A program made the translations under genes and the position numbers. Positions 50,650-62,495 of a stretch of DNA of 64,000 bases are shown piece by piece. Positions within the stretch are counted from its first letter, which is position 1. Each line of letters opens with the position of its first letter. The notes below the pieces were generated by a model, which worked only from the letters and a program-made list of their open reading frames with translations, had not been told where the DNA came from and ran no database searches. Origin of the DNA: Cymodocea nodosa (lineage: Eukaryota; Streptophyta; Magnoliopsida; Alismatales; Cymodoceaceae); the NCBI GenBank assembly GCA_036874045.1, contig CM072336.1, forward strand, positions 2,500,001 through 2,564,000, read 5' to 3'.

Positions 50650-53600
50650 TGTTATTCTTTCTTTTTGGATAAATATGTATGTTTCAAATTCTTTCAGTTG
50701 TAAAGAGTAGTTATTTGAAGTATGATGTATCTTTAAATATGTATCACAGTTTCGATAAACATGAGATATCAGTTATTTGTGTGTTCTATATTCCTCTTGT
50801 TTTCATTTGGTATTAGAGCAACATTCAGTATGAGGAGAAGGATGAATAACTCAATATAGGTTGTAATTCCCACTCTAGATGGGAAGAACTGCAATCGATG
50901 GAGTAGTCAAATGAGAGTGCTCTTCAATTATCATGAGTTGCTAGAGGTCATAGATAAAGGTGTGTTGTCGTTGGAGCCCACTGCAACTGAAGTACAAAAG
51001 ACCCTACACCATGAGATGAAGAAGAAGGACAAGAGAGCATTATATTTCATTCATGAAAGTATGAATGATGAAACGTTTGAGAAGATGGCAAACTCTTTAA
51101 GCTCGAAGCAGGCTTGAGAGGTCCTAACAACCACATTCAAGGGTGTTAACAAAGTTAAAAAGGTACGACTCCAAACTCTTAGTCGTCAATATAAGCTTTT
51201 ACAAACGGATGATGTAGAAATAGTGGCTAGTTATGCTAGCCGACTCTTGTCCTTGACAAACCAAATGAAGATTTGTGGTGAGGAGGTTCTAGAGGGACAG
51301 AAAGTGGAGAAAATTCTCCGCTCACTTACTCCTCGGTTTGAACATATTGTAGTTGCAATTGAGGAGGCTCACGATTTGGTGGCCATAATCATCGATGTAT
51401 TGACAAGGACGCTTCAAGCGCATGAGCAACAACTCAATGAGAAGCAAGTCGCGAAGACAGTGGAATAGCCCTTTCAATCAGCAACTATAAATGATGAGAA
51501 GTTGAACTCCCAAAAAGGGGGTGATGGTGCTGGACATGGAAGAGGCTGAGGTAGGAGGAGAAGTGGCGAACGCGATCGTGCAAGACGATTCCAACAAACA
51601 AATTAGTCCTGCCAACAACAAGATCGAAGATTAGATTATTTCAACAATTCACATCGTGGACAACACTTCAGCCGTGGTCGTGGTGGAAGGAATTACAATT
51701 AAGGCAAATGTTGAATGCTATGTGTTCCACAAGTATGGTCATTATGCTTATGAATATAGGAGCAAAAATAAGGATAAGGATGTTGATAATGTGCAGGAAG
51801 ATAACAAAGTAAAAGAAAACTACTCTCAACTTATGACAACTACAGATGGTGACATTCCCAAAACCTCACAATCTTCCACTCCAAACTATGCATGGCAGCT
51901 TGACTTTGGTTGCAACAACCACATGAGTGGTAATAGGCATGGTTATTTGTGGAACTTGTTGAGTCTGTGAAGACCAAAGTGAAGTTTGTTGATGATAGTT
52001 TTACAGCTGCAATTGGAAAGGCGTAGATTTTGCTCATAACAAGGAATGGTGGTCATAAATATATTTCTGATGTGCTATGTTCCTATTATGAAAATTGATC
52101 TTCTCAGTTTGAGCCAACTGTTGAAAAAATGTTATGATTTGCAATATAAGGATGGTTGTTTGATGGTCATCAATCAGTATGGCACACTTTTGCTCAAGGC
52201 TTCTTACATGAAAAATTGAACATTTCACGTGGACATTACTTATGATGTTTATGTATGTCTCAATGCTGTGGTGAATGAAGAAGACTCATGATTATGACAT
52301 CTACGTTATGGTCAATTGAACTTCAGAAGTTTGAAGCATTTGGTGCAAGGAAGTATGGTGCATGGTTTACCTCTAATTAATCATGCAGACCAAGTACATG
52401 AAGCTTGTACTTTAGGCAAGCAAACTAGGCAGTCCTTTGAGGCAGGAAGGAATTGGCAAGCAACGAGACATCTAGAGTTGGTGCACTCTAATGTTTATGA
52501 CCTTATAAGTATGTAATCACATAGTGGAAACAAGTATTTTCTTACCTTCATTGATGATTTTTCAAGAAAAACATGAGTATATTTCCTATAGTAGAAATCT
52601 GAAGTTTTTGGTCATTTTAAGGAATTTAAGGTGTTTGTCGAAAAACAAAGTGGCTGCTTATTGAAAAGATTGAGAGTAGATGGTGGGGGTGAATACATGT
52701 CATATGAATTTCAAGATTTCTACAAAAATCTTGGAATTATGCATGAGGTAATTTGCTCTTACACTTTTCAACACAATGGCATAGCGGAGAGGAAAAATTG
52801 CATGATTATGAATATGGCAAAAAGCATGATAAAGGCCAAGAATATGCCAAATTCCTTTAGGGTAGAGACAATGACTTGTGTAGTGTATCTGTTGAATAGA
52901 GCGCCCACAAATGCCTTACCAAATTTAACACCCATTAAGGTGTGGAGTGGGTATAAATCCAATGTCAAACATCTTAAAATCTTTGGGTGTACTGCATATG
53001 CCTATATACCCTCACAAGTAAGGACGGAGTTGGATGATCGAGGTGAGAAGTCTACTTTTGTTGGTTATATGCATGGGGCTTATAAATTGTTTGACCCTAT
53101 AAAGAGTAAAATAATTATAAGCAAAGATGTTAAATTTGATGAGAAAGATGCCTAGAATTAGGAAAAAATGAATGATAAAGAGTTTCAGAAGTCTCAACCA
53201 TGTTTGATTGAAGATCCTTTCGAAGCTATTGTTGACGATAATGGAGTTGATGCAAGACAGGAAGTCACGTCAGGAAGGTGCAGTACCAAGTGGAAGACTT
53301 GATGCTTGAAGTCCAAGTGGGCTGGATGGTGATAGTGAGCGACCAAGGATGCAATGCCAATTACCATATGCCTCTACGTGACTATGAGGTGTCGATTGGT
53401 ACTATTGTATATGAAGAAAACTTGCTGTACTTTGCTTTGTACATTGAATGTGAACCACTGTCTATTGTTGATGCTTTGAAGGATGGAAATTGGCTTGATG
53501 CTATGCGTGATGAGTCAATAGACAAAAATCAAACATGGTGGTTAACATCTCCACCACCAAATCAAAGGGCACTAGATGATAAATGGGTTTACAAATTGAA

Positions 53601-55633
53601 GAAGAAGCCAAATGGGACAATTGTTCGATACAAGGTAAGGCTCTAGTGAAAGGTTTTGAGCAAGAATATGGTTAAGATTACATTGAAGTTTCTACACATG
53701 TACCTTAAATTGAAACCACTTGTTTTTTTTATTTTTTATTCTCTAGGAGTATTCATGGAGATGATAACATGTGAGTCTTAATAAACACTCAAAGGTATAT
53801 ACCAGGAGTATCTAAAGAGGTAAAAGCTTGTAAAAGGTCTTGCTAAGCCTCAATATAGTAGATTTCTCCAAGTATCGCGTATTTTGTTATACAGAGATTT
53901 TCAACTAGTTGGGGGTACCTTAAGTGGCCTCATTCACCAACTCGATTGAAATTAATGACTAAAGTAATGACTACAATGTTGACATGTTAATTGGGTAAGT
54001 GGTGCATACACCTATAGCTTGTCAACGCTTAAGTAAAACCAGTGCTACTACCCATAGGCATTGCATGAGAACTTCCCAAATAGTCACCTATTTTAATTCT
54101 ACTCCTGCCCAAACACAGTTAATTCCAAAGTTCTTACAAGAGTGTGTACTTGATAGTAGGTATAAATACACCTAAATTGAAACTGTCCATTTGATGATTG
54201 CAATGACATGTAACAAGTGGAAATTGTTCCACATGAATGTGAAGTTGGCATTCTTCAATGGAACTCTTAAAGAGGAGGTCTATGAAGGGTAGCCTTTAGG
54301 TTTTGCAAAAATAGGTAGCGAGGAGAAGGTATACTTGTTGAAAAAGGAATTAGACGACCTTAAGCAAGCCCTTAGGGTATGGAATAAGTGTATTGACTTA
54401 TCCTTTTGTGGTATCGGTCTCAAGAGGTGTGCAACTGATTATGTTAAGGTGGACAACAATTGTAGGTTGTTTGTTGGTCTATATGTTGATGGTTTAATAT
54501 TTACTGGAGATGATGTTGTATTGATTGTAAAATTTAAATAGGCTATGATTAACAAGTTTGAAATGATTGATTTGGGTGAAGTATCTTACTTCCTAAGCTT
54601 GGAAATTCAACAGAAAGAAGATGAGATTTTTGTTTCTTAGGAGAATTATGTTAAAGAGATGTTAAAAGAAATTTAAGATGGAAGAATGTAATTCTTGTAG
54701 AACTTCAGTTGAAGTTGATACAAGACTTTCCAAAATTGATGAAGGCATAGAGATTGATCCAACATATTTAAAGTAGGTGGTTGGCTCCTTGAGATATTTG
54801 ACATACACCCAACCAAACATCATGTACATTGTTAGTCTGGTAAGTAAATTTATGGACTGTCCTCGCCAAACTCATATGCAAGTGGTTAAAAGGATATTGA
54901 GGTATGTCAAAGGCACATTTAAGTTATGGTCTTTTCTATGCAACCATGAATGTTGAAGAAATCATCGGCTATACGGATAGCGATTGGAGAGGAGACGTTG
55001 ATGATCGAAAGAGTACAACAAGGTAAGTATTTAGTTTTGGAATTGCTTTTACTTGGTTGTCCAAGAAATAATCAGTAGTGGTGTTGTCTAACATGTGAAG
55101 CCAAGTACGTCACCGCTGCTATCGAAGTGTGTCAAAGTTGTTTGCCTGAAGCAGCTGATGAAGGATTTCCATATTGGTTTAGATAAGCCAATGAAGATGT
55201 TTGTTGATAACACGTCTACAATCAATTTGGCAAGAAATCTAGTGTCGCGTGGTAAGACCAAATACATTGAGTGAGCAAGTACAAAGGAATGAAGTGAAGC
55301 TCATCTATTGTCGATCAGAAAACCAAATAGTCGACATCTTTACGAAGCCTTTGAAGTACGAGTTATTTCTGAAGTTCAGAACATTGCTAGGTGTGCGAGA
55401 AAAGGACCTGAATTAAGGGGGAGTTTTTTGGAGTATAATTCAGGTTGTGTGATTTGTGGAGATTGTTGGGACACGTGTATGGTGTTCGTGGATGAGTTGA
55501 TTGTGTGTGTGGTTGTAACAGGTAATTATCGAAAGTATGATGTGTCTTTAAATATGTACAATGGTTTCGATGAATACGAGACGCTAGTTATTTGTGTGCC
55601 CTGTTTTGTTTTACTGTTTCAATCTTGTATTCA
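50650..55633 (+). mobile_element. Degenerate Ty1/Copia LTR retrotransposon
   Basis: Domain order is gag, protease, integrase, RT, RNase H (Copia), with many stops and frameshifts. Visible parts: a gag region (50880-51470), a broken zinc knuckle (near 51715), a protease-like WQLDFGCNNHMSG (near 51893), integrase (52640-53150: VDGGGEYMS, NGIAERKN), RT (WLDAMRDE, DKWVYKLKKKPNG; near 54480 YVDGLIFTGDD, where the YVDD second Asp is Gly) and RNase H (YTDSDW.GD..DRKSTT, near 54970). The primer-binding site TTGGTATTAGAGCAAC follows the 5' LTR at 50807, and a polypurine tract AAGGGGGAG lies near 55415. The LTR 3' halves align (about 50697-50805 with 55512-55633); the 5' halves are poorly conserved, so the outer left end is approximate. 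It lies between the P450 and the PPR gene. Confidence 0.85.
53717..54172. mobile_element. Unidentified ~456-bp insertion in the Copia RT
   Basis: The RT frame stops matching at 53716 and resumes at about 54173, where the expected downstream RT text (HMNVKLAFFNGTLKEEVYEG) follows. The flanks carry the same 11 bp, TAAATTGAAAC, at 53706-53716 and 54173-54183, which looks like a target-site duplication. The insert has no recognised coding sequence and I saw no clear inverted ends. A SINE, a MITE or filler DNA are possible. Confidence 0.55.
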
Positions 55634-55871
55634 CTTTGGTTTCCAAAATGCACCAACGCTAATTAAAATGTAAATCACCGAGTAAAACTCACACTTGCTG
55701 TTACTCCACATATCACCACATTTCACAAACTCAGCACACCACACGAAGAAACACCAAGACCATGAAAAGGAAAACCAAACACTCGGAAGAAGTCTCACAA
55801 ACATAACAAGCAATGAATCCAATCAAATACCACTGCAAGCACCGCAAATAACACAGGTTTCCGATGTTACC

Positions 55872-57425
55872 ATGCACAGAAAATCTGGGAACCAACGCTA
55901 CCGACCGGAGATATGGCGGCGATGCCGGACGATCCGCACCCTCAAGCAAATCCACGCCCTCACTGTCATCGGAGGCCAAGATCCTCCCTCCCTGAGAGAG
56001 CTCATTTTCACCGCCGCAATCGTCATCCCTAACGCCCTCCACTACGCCCACGAACTGTTCAAGAGAATTCCCTGCCCAGACGTCTTCATGTACAACACCA
56101 TGATCCGCGCCTCCTCCCATGGCCCGTCCCCTTCTGACGCCATCTCCCTCTACCAGCGCATGAACACCACTACCACCATCTCCCCCAACATCCACACATT
56201 CCCTTTCCTTCTCAGAGCGTGCTCCCGCCTCGCATCGGTGACCACAGGCCAACAGCTCCACGGTAGAATCGTCAAGGCCGGGGTTGAATCGGATGGTTTC
56301 GTTCGAAACGCGTTGATAAACTTCAACGCAAGCTGCGGGGACTTGGCAATCGCAGACAAGCTCTTCGATGGCGGCGCAAGAGACGATGTCGTCGCATGGT
56401 CCGCGATGATTGCGGGATATGCAAGAAGAGGGGAGATTGGCGTTGCTCGGAAATTTTTTGACGAGGCGCCCTGCAAGGACTTGGTTTCTTGGAATGTTAT
56501 GATCACTGCGTACGCAAAACTGGGACAGATGGCCAGCGCACGGAAACTATTTGACGAAGTACCTAACAGAGATGTTGTGTCGTGGAATGCGATGATTTCT
56601 GGATATGCCAAGTGTGGCGATTACGATAAGTCGATGGAGTTGTTTGAGGAGATGAGAGCTGTAGGAGTCATGCCGGATAAGGTAACATTTTTGAGCTTGC
56701 TGTTTGGGTGTGCCAACTCCGGCGCGCTAGATGCGGGGGAAAGGCTGCATTCATACATTGTGGAAATGGGCCTGCAAGAAGGTGGTGGTCTGAGCCTGTT
56801 CCACGGAAATGCGCTGATAGACATGTATGCCAAGTGCGGTTGCATCGTTAGAGCAACCGATGTCTTTGAAGGGATGAGAGAACGCGATGTCACGACGTGG
56901 AATGCGGTCATCGGAGGCCTGGCCTTCCATGGACACGTTGACGAATGTCTTAGTATTTTCGCCAAGATGCTGAAGGAAAGAGTGAGGCCTGATGAGATAA
57001 CATTCGTTGCAGTCCTGTCGGCGTGCAGCCACGGTGGAATGGTGGAGATTGGCCGGAGATATTACACTTTAATGAAGGAAGAATACTCCATCCACCCAAA
57101 TATCAAGCACTACGGTTGCATGGTCGATATGCTCGGTCGTGCCGGACTCCTTAAAGAGGCATTCGAGTTCGTTGAAACAATGGACGTCAAACCGAATTCC
57201 GTGGTCTGGAGGGCATTGCTCGGTGCTTGCAGGCTCCACAACAACGCCGAGCTAGGCGAGCGAGCCAATAAGGAGCTCCTCAAGCTAGGCCACGATGCCA
57301 GTGGAGATTACATATTGCTTTCCAACATCTATGCATCGATGGGTGAGTGGGACGGAGCTGAGAATGTGAGGAAGCTGATGGACGGAAAGGGTGTGTCAAA
57401 GGAGGCCGGTCGGTGTCGAGCATGA
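55872..57425 (+). CDS. PLS-class (E-type) PPR protein, At5g15300-like
   Basis: A single exon, 517 residues from the ATG at 55872 (MHRKSGNQRYRPEIWRR). An earlier in-frame ATG at 55695 adds 59 residues of non-family sequence lying next to the retrotransposon LTR and is not preferred. The motif series is typical PLS: RTIRTLKQIHAL, LHYAHELFKRIPCPDVFMYN, DVVAWSAMIAGYARRG, DLVSWNVMITAYAKLG, DVVSWNAMISGYAKCG, NALIDMYAKCG, HYGCMVDMLGRAG and GDYILLSNIYASMGEWDG. Length and order follow Arabidopsis At5g15300. Family members bind organellar RNA and often take part in C-to-U editing; the organelle is not evident here. The end (KEAGRCRA) breaks off where relatives continue, perhaps through a 1-bp frameshift. 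Confidence 0.9.
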   Translation: MHRKSGNQRYRPEIWRRCRTIRTLKQIHALTVIGGQDPPSLRELIFTAAIVIPNALHYAHELFKRIPCPDVFMYNTMIRASSHGPSPSDAISLYQRMNTTTTISPNIHTFPFLLRACSRLASVTTGQQLHGRIVKAGVESDGFVRNALINFNASCGDLAIADKLFDGGARDDVVAWSAMIAGYARRGEIGVARKFFDEAPCKDLVSWNVMITAYAKLGQMASARKLFDEVPNRDVVSWNAMISGYAKCGDYDKSMELFEEMRAVGVMPDKVTFLSLLFGCANSGALDAGERLHSYIVEMGLQEGGGLSLFHGNALIDMYAKCGCIVRATDVFEGMRERDVTTWNAVIGGLAFHGHVDECLSIFAKMLKERVRPDEITFVAVLSACSHGGMVEIGRRYYTLMKEEYSIHPNIKHYGCMVDMLGRAGLLKEAFEFVETMDVKPNSVVWRALLGACRLHNNAELGERANKELLKLGHDASGDYILLSNIYASMGEWDGAENVRKLMDGKGVSKEAGRCRA

Positions 57426-57549
57426 CAGACCAACCAAATCACTTGCACTGGCTCCATAAATAATATCACCCTACCATATTGCTTGACAGAATCCCATTGA
57501 CCATGAGTCGAACACTTTCGTTGGCGTTCGCGGCAATTCTGGCCTACGC

Positions 57550-57885
57550 AGCCGTGGAATACCATGTTCCATGGATATGGGGAAGCCGACAGGGCGTAGG
57601 AGGCGCTAGATTTGCTTCACAACTATGCGGGTACGTGGCTTCGCCTTCTTCTTCGAAAGCAGGCACTCAACTTACGGAGGTTGAGCGTTGAAAAGTGGTC
57701 TACACCTTCACGACTTCTGTTCGACGAAATGACAGATAGACGACGCAGGTGTCTGGTTTGGATCCGGAAGACGCCACCATCGTGGTGCTTCTCTTTCGGC
57801 TTGCTCCGGACTTTGGTAGATGGACGCGTCACTACAGCAAACACTTTCACTCCTCTTTGGTGCAGGCATGTACATCGGGGGTTAA
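57550..57885 (+). pseudogene. Decayed PPR fragment
   Basis: Short PPR-like pieces in different frames follow the intact PPR gene: WNTMFHGYGEADRA, a stop, then EALDLL (57555-57623); LLFDEMTDR (57713-57739); and GLDPEDATIVVLLFRLAPDF (57754-57813). These match the WN.MI.GY..GG..EA, LFDEM and G..PD..T.V.LL.AC portions of PLS repeats. Stops and frame changes show it is non-functional. It may be the remnant of a tandem or unrelated PPR gene. Confidence 0.5.
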
Positions 57886-58377
57886 GTGATGGATCGCCCG
57901 ACGTGATCGAATGCACTCCTCACAACCCATTTTATTTTTTATAATGATAATTTTTGTATTTATTAAAATTTACGTACTAATAATAATTATAAATATGAAT
58001 CGATTTAGCAAATCCCTAAACTATCATTATCGGAAAAAAGTCCGTCACAATCGCGATGGATTCACGGATACCTTTCGAGTAAAAGAAAAAACGCCACGTG
58101 CATGATACGGAAAGAGAAACTGCACAACACGAGGCCGAGTGCAGTTGGGTCCCACCAGGAACCTAAACATTTACCACCCTACTTTTCCTTCAACAGCGCA
58201 CACCCCACGGTCCACCTCAAGCATTTATCATCACCTTGTCTTCCTCTTCTTCACACCACTTCACTCACTCTTCCCGTAGCTCACTCCTTTCGTCCTCCAA
58301 ATCCTCACTCACTTGCAGTCACATCTACCTCCTCCGTATTCCATCCATCGTCCGTCACCGACAGGCCTCTCCACCCC

Positions 58378-61300
58378 ATGGCCCGCTCTCCCGGATGCAA
58401 GAAGTTTGCCGTTAAGAAAGGACCCTGGACCCCGGAGGAGGACATGAAGCTCCTGGCCTACATCGAAGCGCACGGCCACGGAAGCTGGACTTCTTTGCCG
58501 GCCGAAGCTGGTGAGCTACGACTCCGCATTATGCATCTCTCTACTCCTTTTCTTTGCTGCCTAGCTAGGCTTTTCTACTGATAAGAGCCAGCAAGCTAGC
58601 TTTGTTCTTCTCGATTGAATTGTGGGTGTTGAGATTCCTGGAACAATTAACAGTTCGGTTCCTTTTTCATCTAGGGTTGCAAAGATGTGGGAAGAGCTGT
58701 AGATTGAGGTGGAAAAATTACCTTAGGCCTGACATCAAGCGTGGAAAATTTAGCCTTCAGGAGGAACAATCTATCATTCAACTCCATGCTCTTCTTGGCA
58801 ACAGGTGATTAGCATTGCTTCATCCTAATTAATTAGTCCTTGCAGTTGGAGTGCTTAAAAAAGCCATGCTGGAATCTAAAACTGTTGACTCCCGTTTAAT
58901 TAGATTCTTGTAAACGTAGAGCGGATCGAACAGGGTGCCATCCATATTTGGTATCCCACGTCATATCGAATTGTAGCGGATCTAGTACGTCTATCTGATT
59001 CTTGGTTTAGGGTTCATATAGAGAGAGAGAACTGGCTGAAGTGAGAAAAAAAAAAAAACTCATCCTTCGGAAGTTTATAGTTGGAACTGGGATGAGAAAT
59101 TGGAGGATAATCTGTGAATTCTTCTACAAAGATTTAAATGAAAATTAGAGCTGTGATGGCTAGTTTTAAAGAGGAATTTAAAGTGCTGACCTACCAGTAT
59201 TATATTTATATGCACGGTCCTAAGACCAGTATTGATTAGAAGTAATTGGTGGCTTTGGAGTCAGAAATCTTGTTAGACTCATAGGGTCCGCTGTAAGTTT
59301 TCAATTTTGTTAGTTGTAAACAGTCGTATATATTATCCGGAAAAAGACCTTAGATATTGGTTCTATATATACATGTGTTTATCACTTATCAGTTCCCAGA
59401 TATAAGAATTTTTTCATAAATAATTTCGTTAGGAAATTTTTTGCTAGTAGCACTATTTTTCCAATATGTTTTATTACTTAATGTATGGTATAATCTCTTT
59501 TGTATTAAGATATTAATACAAAATTACACGGTATGAATTTCATGGCTGCTAATAAATCCTCCCTCTTTTTTATTGTTGTGTTTTATAATACTCAATATCT
59601 TTCCTCGTCCATCGGTATCTTGTAGCCAGTGGTCAATAAATTATCCGTACTATGAAATTATGGTACTCAGAAATAATCCGTGCCTGTGAAATCTGGGTAT
59701 CACGCATTTAGGAAAGTGGTACCAACGGTCAATATAAACGAAGGAAAATGTTCATCAGAAGGTGCCTTTTTTTTTTTCCATCCAGCTCGACAGTTCGATC
59801 GCCACCACGCTCTCACAGTTTTTTTTTTTTTTTTTTTTTTTAAATTAAAGAAGCATAGCACTGAAAGTTCTCTGTTCCAAGGGAGTAGTCTGAAAATAAA
59901 TAAATAAAATCCGAAGAACGAGGTAAAACTCTTAGAAAGGAGTCAATAAAAAGATAATGATCAATTTTTATCTAGATACAATGTTCAATTTTTACCGTCT
60001 TATTTTATAATATCAATTCTACTGAATTAGGACTTAGGAGACAAGGGGTCGACAATGACAGATCAACTACAATGGAAGTTGTAAAAATTATTAGAAAACT
60101 AAGTAACGTTAGATTAACTTTGGATGTACCAGAAATGTTGATTTCAAAGTAAGTAGAGTTCTGCCAATTTGTCCTTACTAATATCTAGAGGAAAATTGTC
60201 CAGTCAACATGTAAATAAATTAGTAATGTTAATGAATATCAAGTTGATATTCAAACGAGAGTTATTCAAGATGAATTTTTTTTTAATCTTATAGATAACC
60301 TAAAAGAAAATGAGTCTCCAGAACTCGATGATAGATAGGCAAATAGTAAGTCGGTACTATGAAAAACCTTGATAGCAGCAGCTAATTTAATTTTAATTTT
60401 AGTATTTCTAGCAAGGCAATTAGAAGTATTTCAATTTACGCCCTTGCACCAAATACTATCTGAAAGTAAAGTGGACTTATCCTTTCATGTTTGGAAAGTG
60501 AAAAAATTCTGAAATTAGCAGTGATCATTTTCCAAGTAGAAAAAGCACAAGCATAATTTTTTATTGAGGAAGACAGGTGGTCACACAAAGGAAATGATGA
60601 TCATCGTAAAATAAACTGCAAATAAGTATACTTTTAGGAGGTATATATAGACAAAATCTTGATATTTATACAGTTGGGCTTCGGAATATAAATTATTGGG
60701 AATGCTCTACTGGAATTAACGAAGAATTGGAAGACAGGTGGTCGGCGATCACAGCGTACCTCCCGAAGAGAACCGACAACGAGATAAAGAACCACTGGAA
60801 CACCCACCTGAAGAAAAGGCTTGCCAAGATGGGCATAGACCCGGCCACCCACCAGCCCAGTAGCAACGCTTTGAGCATCGCCGACGGTCACTCCAAGAAC
60901 GCCGCCAATCTCAGCCACATGGCTCAGTGGGAGAGTGCTCGTCTCGAGGCCGAGGCGCGTCTTGCCCGTGAGTCGACCAAACTCCGCTCCATCACCACCA
61001 CATCCGGCGGCACGACCTCTTTCCACGCCACGGCCACCCCGTACCTGGGTGCTTGGCAAGGTGTGTGTTCCAAAACCGGTAAAGATGGCAGCCCCATCGA
61101 CTTGGAGTCGCCGACGTCGACATTGAGCTTCTCCGAGAACGGTAACATTAACACCACCATTCGGGTAGAGACGACGAAAGAAGTGGCGACGAGAGCTTCG
61201 GGTGGTGGGATCAATATCAAAATAGATGCCGATAAGATCGCAACCAACAGTTGGATGGAACAATATTGTGGTGGATTAGCGCCCCTCTTCGGCAGCGGTG

Positions 61301-61539
61301 GAGAAAATCCATGGCCGCACGAGTACTCAATGAAGCAATGCAGTGGAAGTTTGACGGAGATGTTGCTCGAGAAGGAGTCTTCTTCGGGCGGCTGCCTAGC
61401 TGATTCGAACAAGGAGGTAAAGGTCGGTGGTGCTTTCAGGCCTGAGATCGTGAACGAGGTGGAGAACAAGAGCTACTGGAATGGTATACTGAATCTCGTG
61501 AGCTCTGGCTCTGCATTTAGTTCGCCTCCATTGCTTTAG
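58378..61539 (+). CDS. MIXTA-like R2R3-MYB (MYB16/MYB106, subgroup 9)
   Basis: Exons 58378-58510, 58675-58804 and 60738-61539 close in phase and give 354 residues; intron 2 is 1.9 kb. The N-terminus is [19 protein letters not shown], then R2 (W at [29 protein letters not shown]) and R3 ([40 protein letters not shown]). After the MYB core comes the subgroup-9 motif [18 protein letters not shown] (from about residue 147). Such nuclear factors control conical and papillate epidermal cells, trichome maturation and cuticle deposition. The usual GRSPCC start is altered here to ARSPGC. The long intron is free of recognisable genes but has T-runs near 59770 and 59820. Confidence 0.92.
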
Positions 61540-62359
61540 CAGTAATGAATTAGAAATGGAAAACCAAATTAAGCTTGTCGGAATTAATTCAATGATCTTG
61601 TACGTGGCAGAGTTGAGAGTGTGTGAAATGTGGACGACGTTGATTAATTAGATAACCTGTGTACTTAATTAGATGGTCTGTTTATTTTTTTAATGTTAAT
61701 GATTTTCTTTCTCAAATTAATTAAGCTATTATGGTTGTTTAGTTGGCTACTCATTGTAGTTGATCGCAAGGTACTCGTAGGCCTTTCGGAGTCCGAATTC
61801 TTGGATACGGACAAAACTATTATTATTATTAAAAACTAATAACGTATAGCATTGTTCTTTGGAAAAAGTCCCCGCCTTAAATACAAAAAAGAGAGAGTTT
61901 ATTTGAAGTGTTCTATTTATTTTATATTCGTGTTCATCAAGTACCTGCCGATATAGAATGGCAATAATAGCTTGTGATTTAAATTCGATCCATTTCACTG
62001 TCTCTTTTTTTTGTTAATGTTATTTCTATGATGCTTTGCTTTAGGCTAGGGTGATGTTGGATTGACGGTAATCAAATTATATTACTTGAATGAATTATAA
62101 TATTTGATAATTAAATGTAAATTAATTAGAAGATCGATTACATACAAAATCGATTATACCATTTGAATTCACGATAAATAAAACACCAACATTAACAAAT
62201 GGGTCGGATCCGATCCATTTGACACGTTTAATGCCACCATGGTTTATGCTTTTTTTTTTTAATAAAAAAAACCGCCTTTAGAGCGTACGCTGTGATTCAT
62301 TCGACCTCCTCCCTTCTCCACACACACGTTCGCGATCTGGTCTTCGGTGACTGGCTCTG
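61540..62359. other. Intergenic between MYB and parvulin gene
   Basis: The left part is the 3' untranslated region of the MIXTA-like MYB. The right part (62280-62359) is a short 5' leader of the parvulin gene. No other feature is seen. Confidence 0.4.
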
Positions 62360-62495
62360 ATGGGGAAGGACTCGAAGACATCAGGAAAGGGAAAGGGGAA
62401 GCAGTCCGCCGGAGGCGGCGGTGACGGTGGATCGAAGGGCAAGGGAAAAGGTGGAAAGTCGGCAGAAGGCCTTGGTACTTGCACTTACGTCAAAG
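62360..62495 (+). CDS. PIN4-type parvulin peptidyl-prolyl isomerase, exon 1 (partial)
   Basis: The ATG at 62360 opens a Gly/Lys-rich exon (MGKDSKTSGKGKGKQSAGGG..., then GKGGKSAEGLGTCTYVK) ending at an AAAG|GTTTCT donor in phase 1. The lead to GTCTYVKARHILCEK in the family is distinctive of plant PIN4/Par14-like parvulins, small nuclear or cytosolic prolyl isomerases of about 140 residues. The catalytic exons are not seen before 64000; intron 1 therefore exceeds 1.5 kb and the gene runs off the window. Confidence 0.82.

Noticed and set aside
55695..55871. 59-codon N-terminal extension of the PPR protein
   Set aside because: The sequence lacks PPR or clear transit-peptide features and begins about 60 bp after the retrotransposon LTR; the ATG at 55872 matches the family start better.
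60634..61263. A 209-codon minus-strand frame opposite the MIXTA-like MYB
   Set aside because: It is antisense to a well-supported coding exon and has no domain of its own.
61747..61998. 83-codon minus-strand frame after the MIXTA-like MYB
   Set aside because: AT-rich chance frame in the 3' flank with no homology I recognise.
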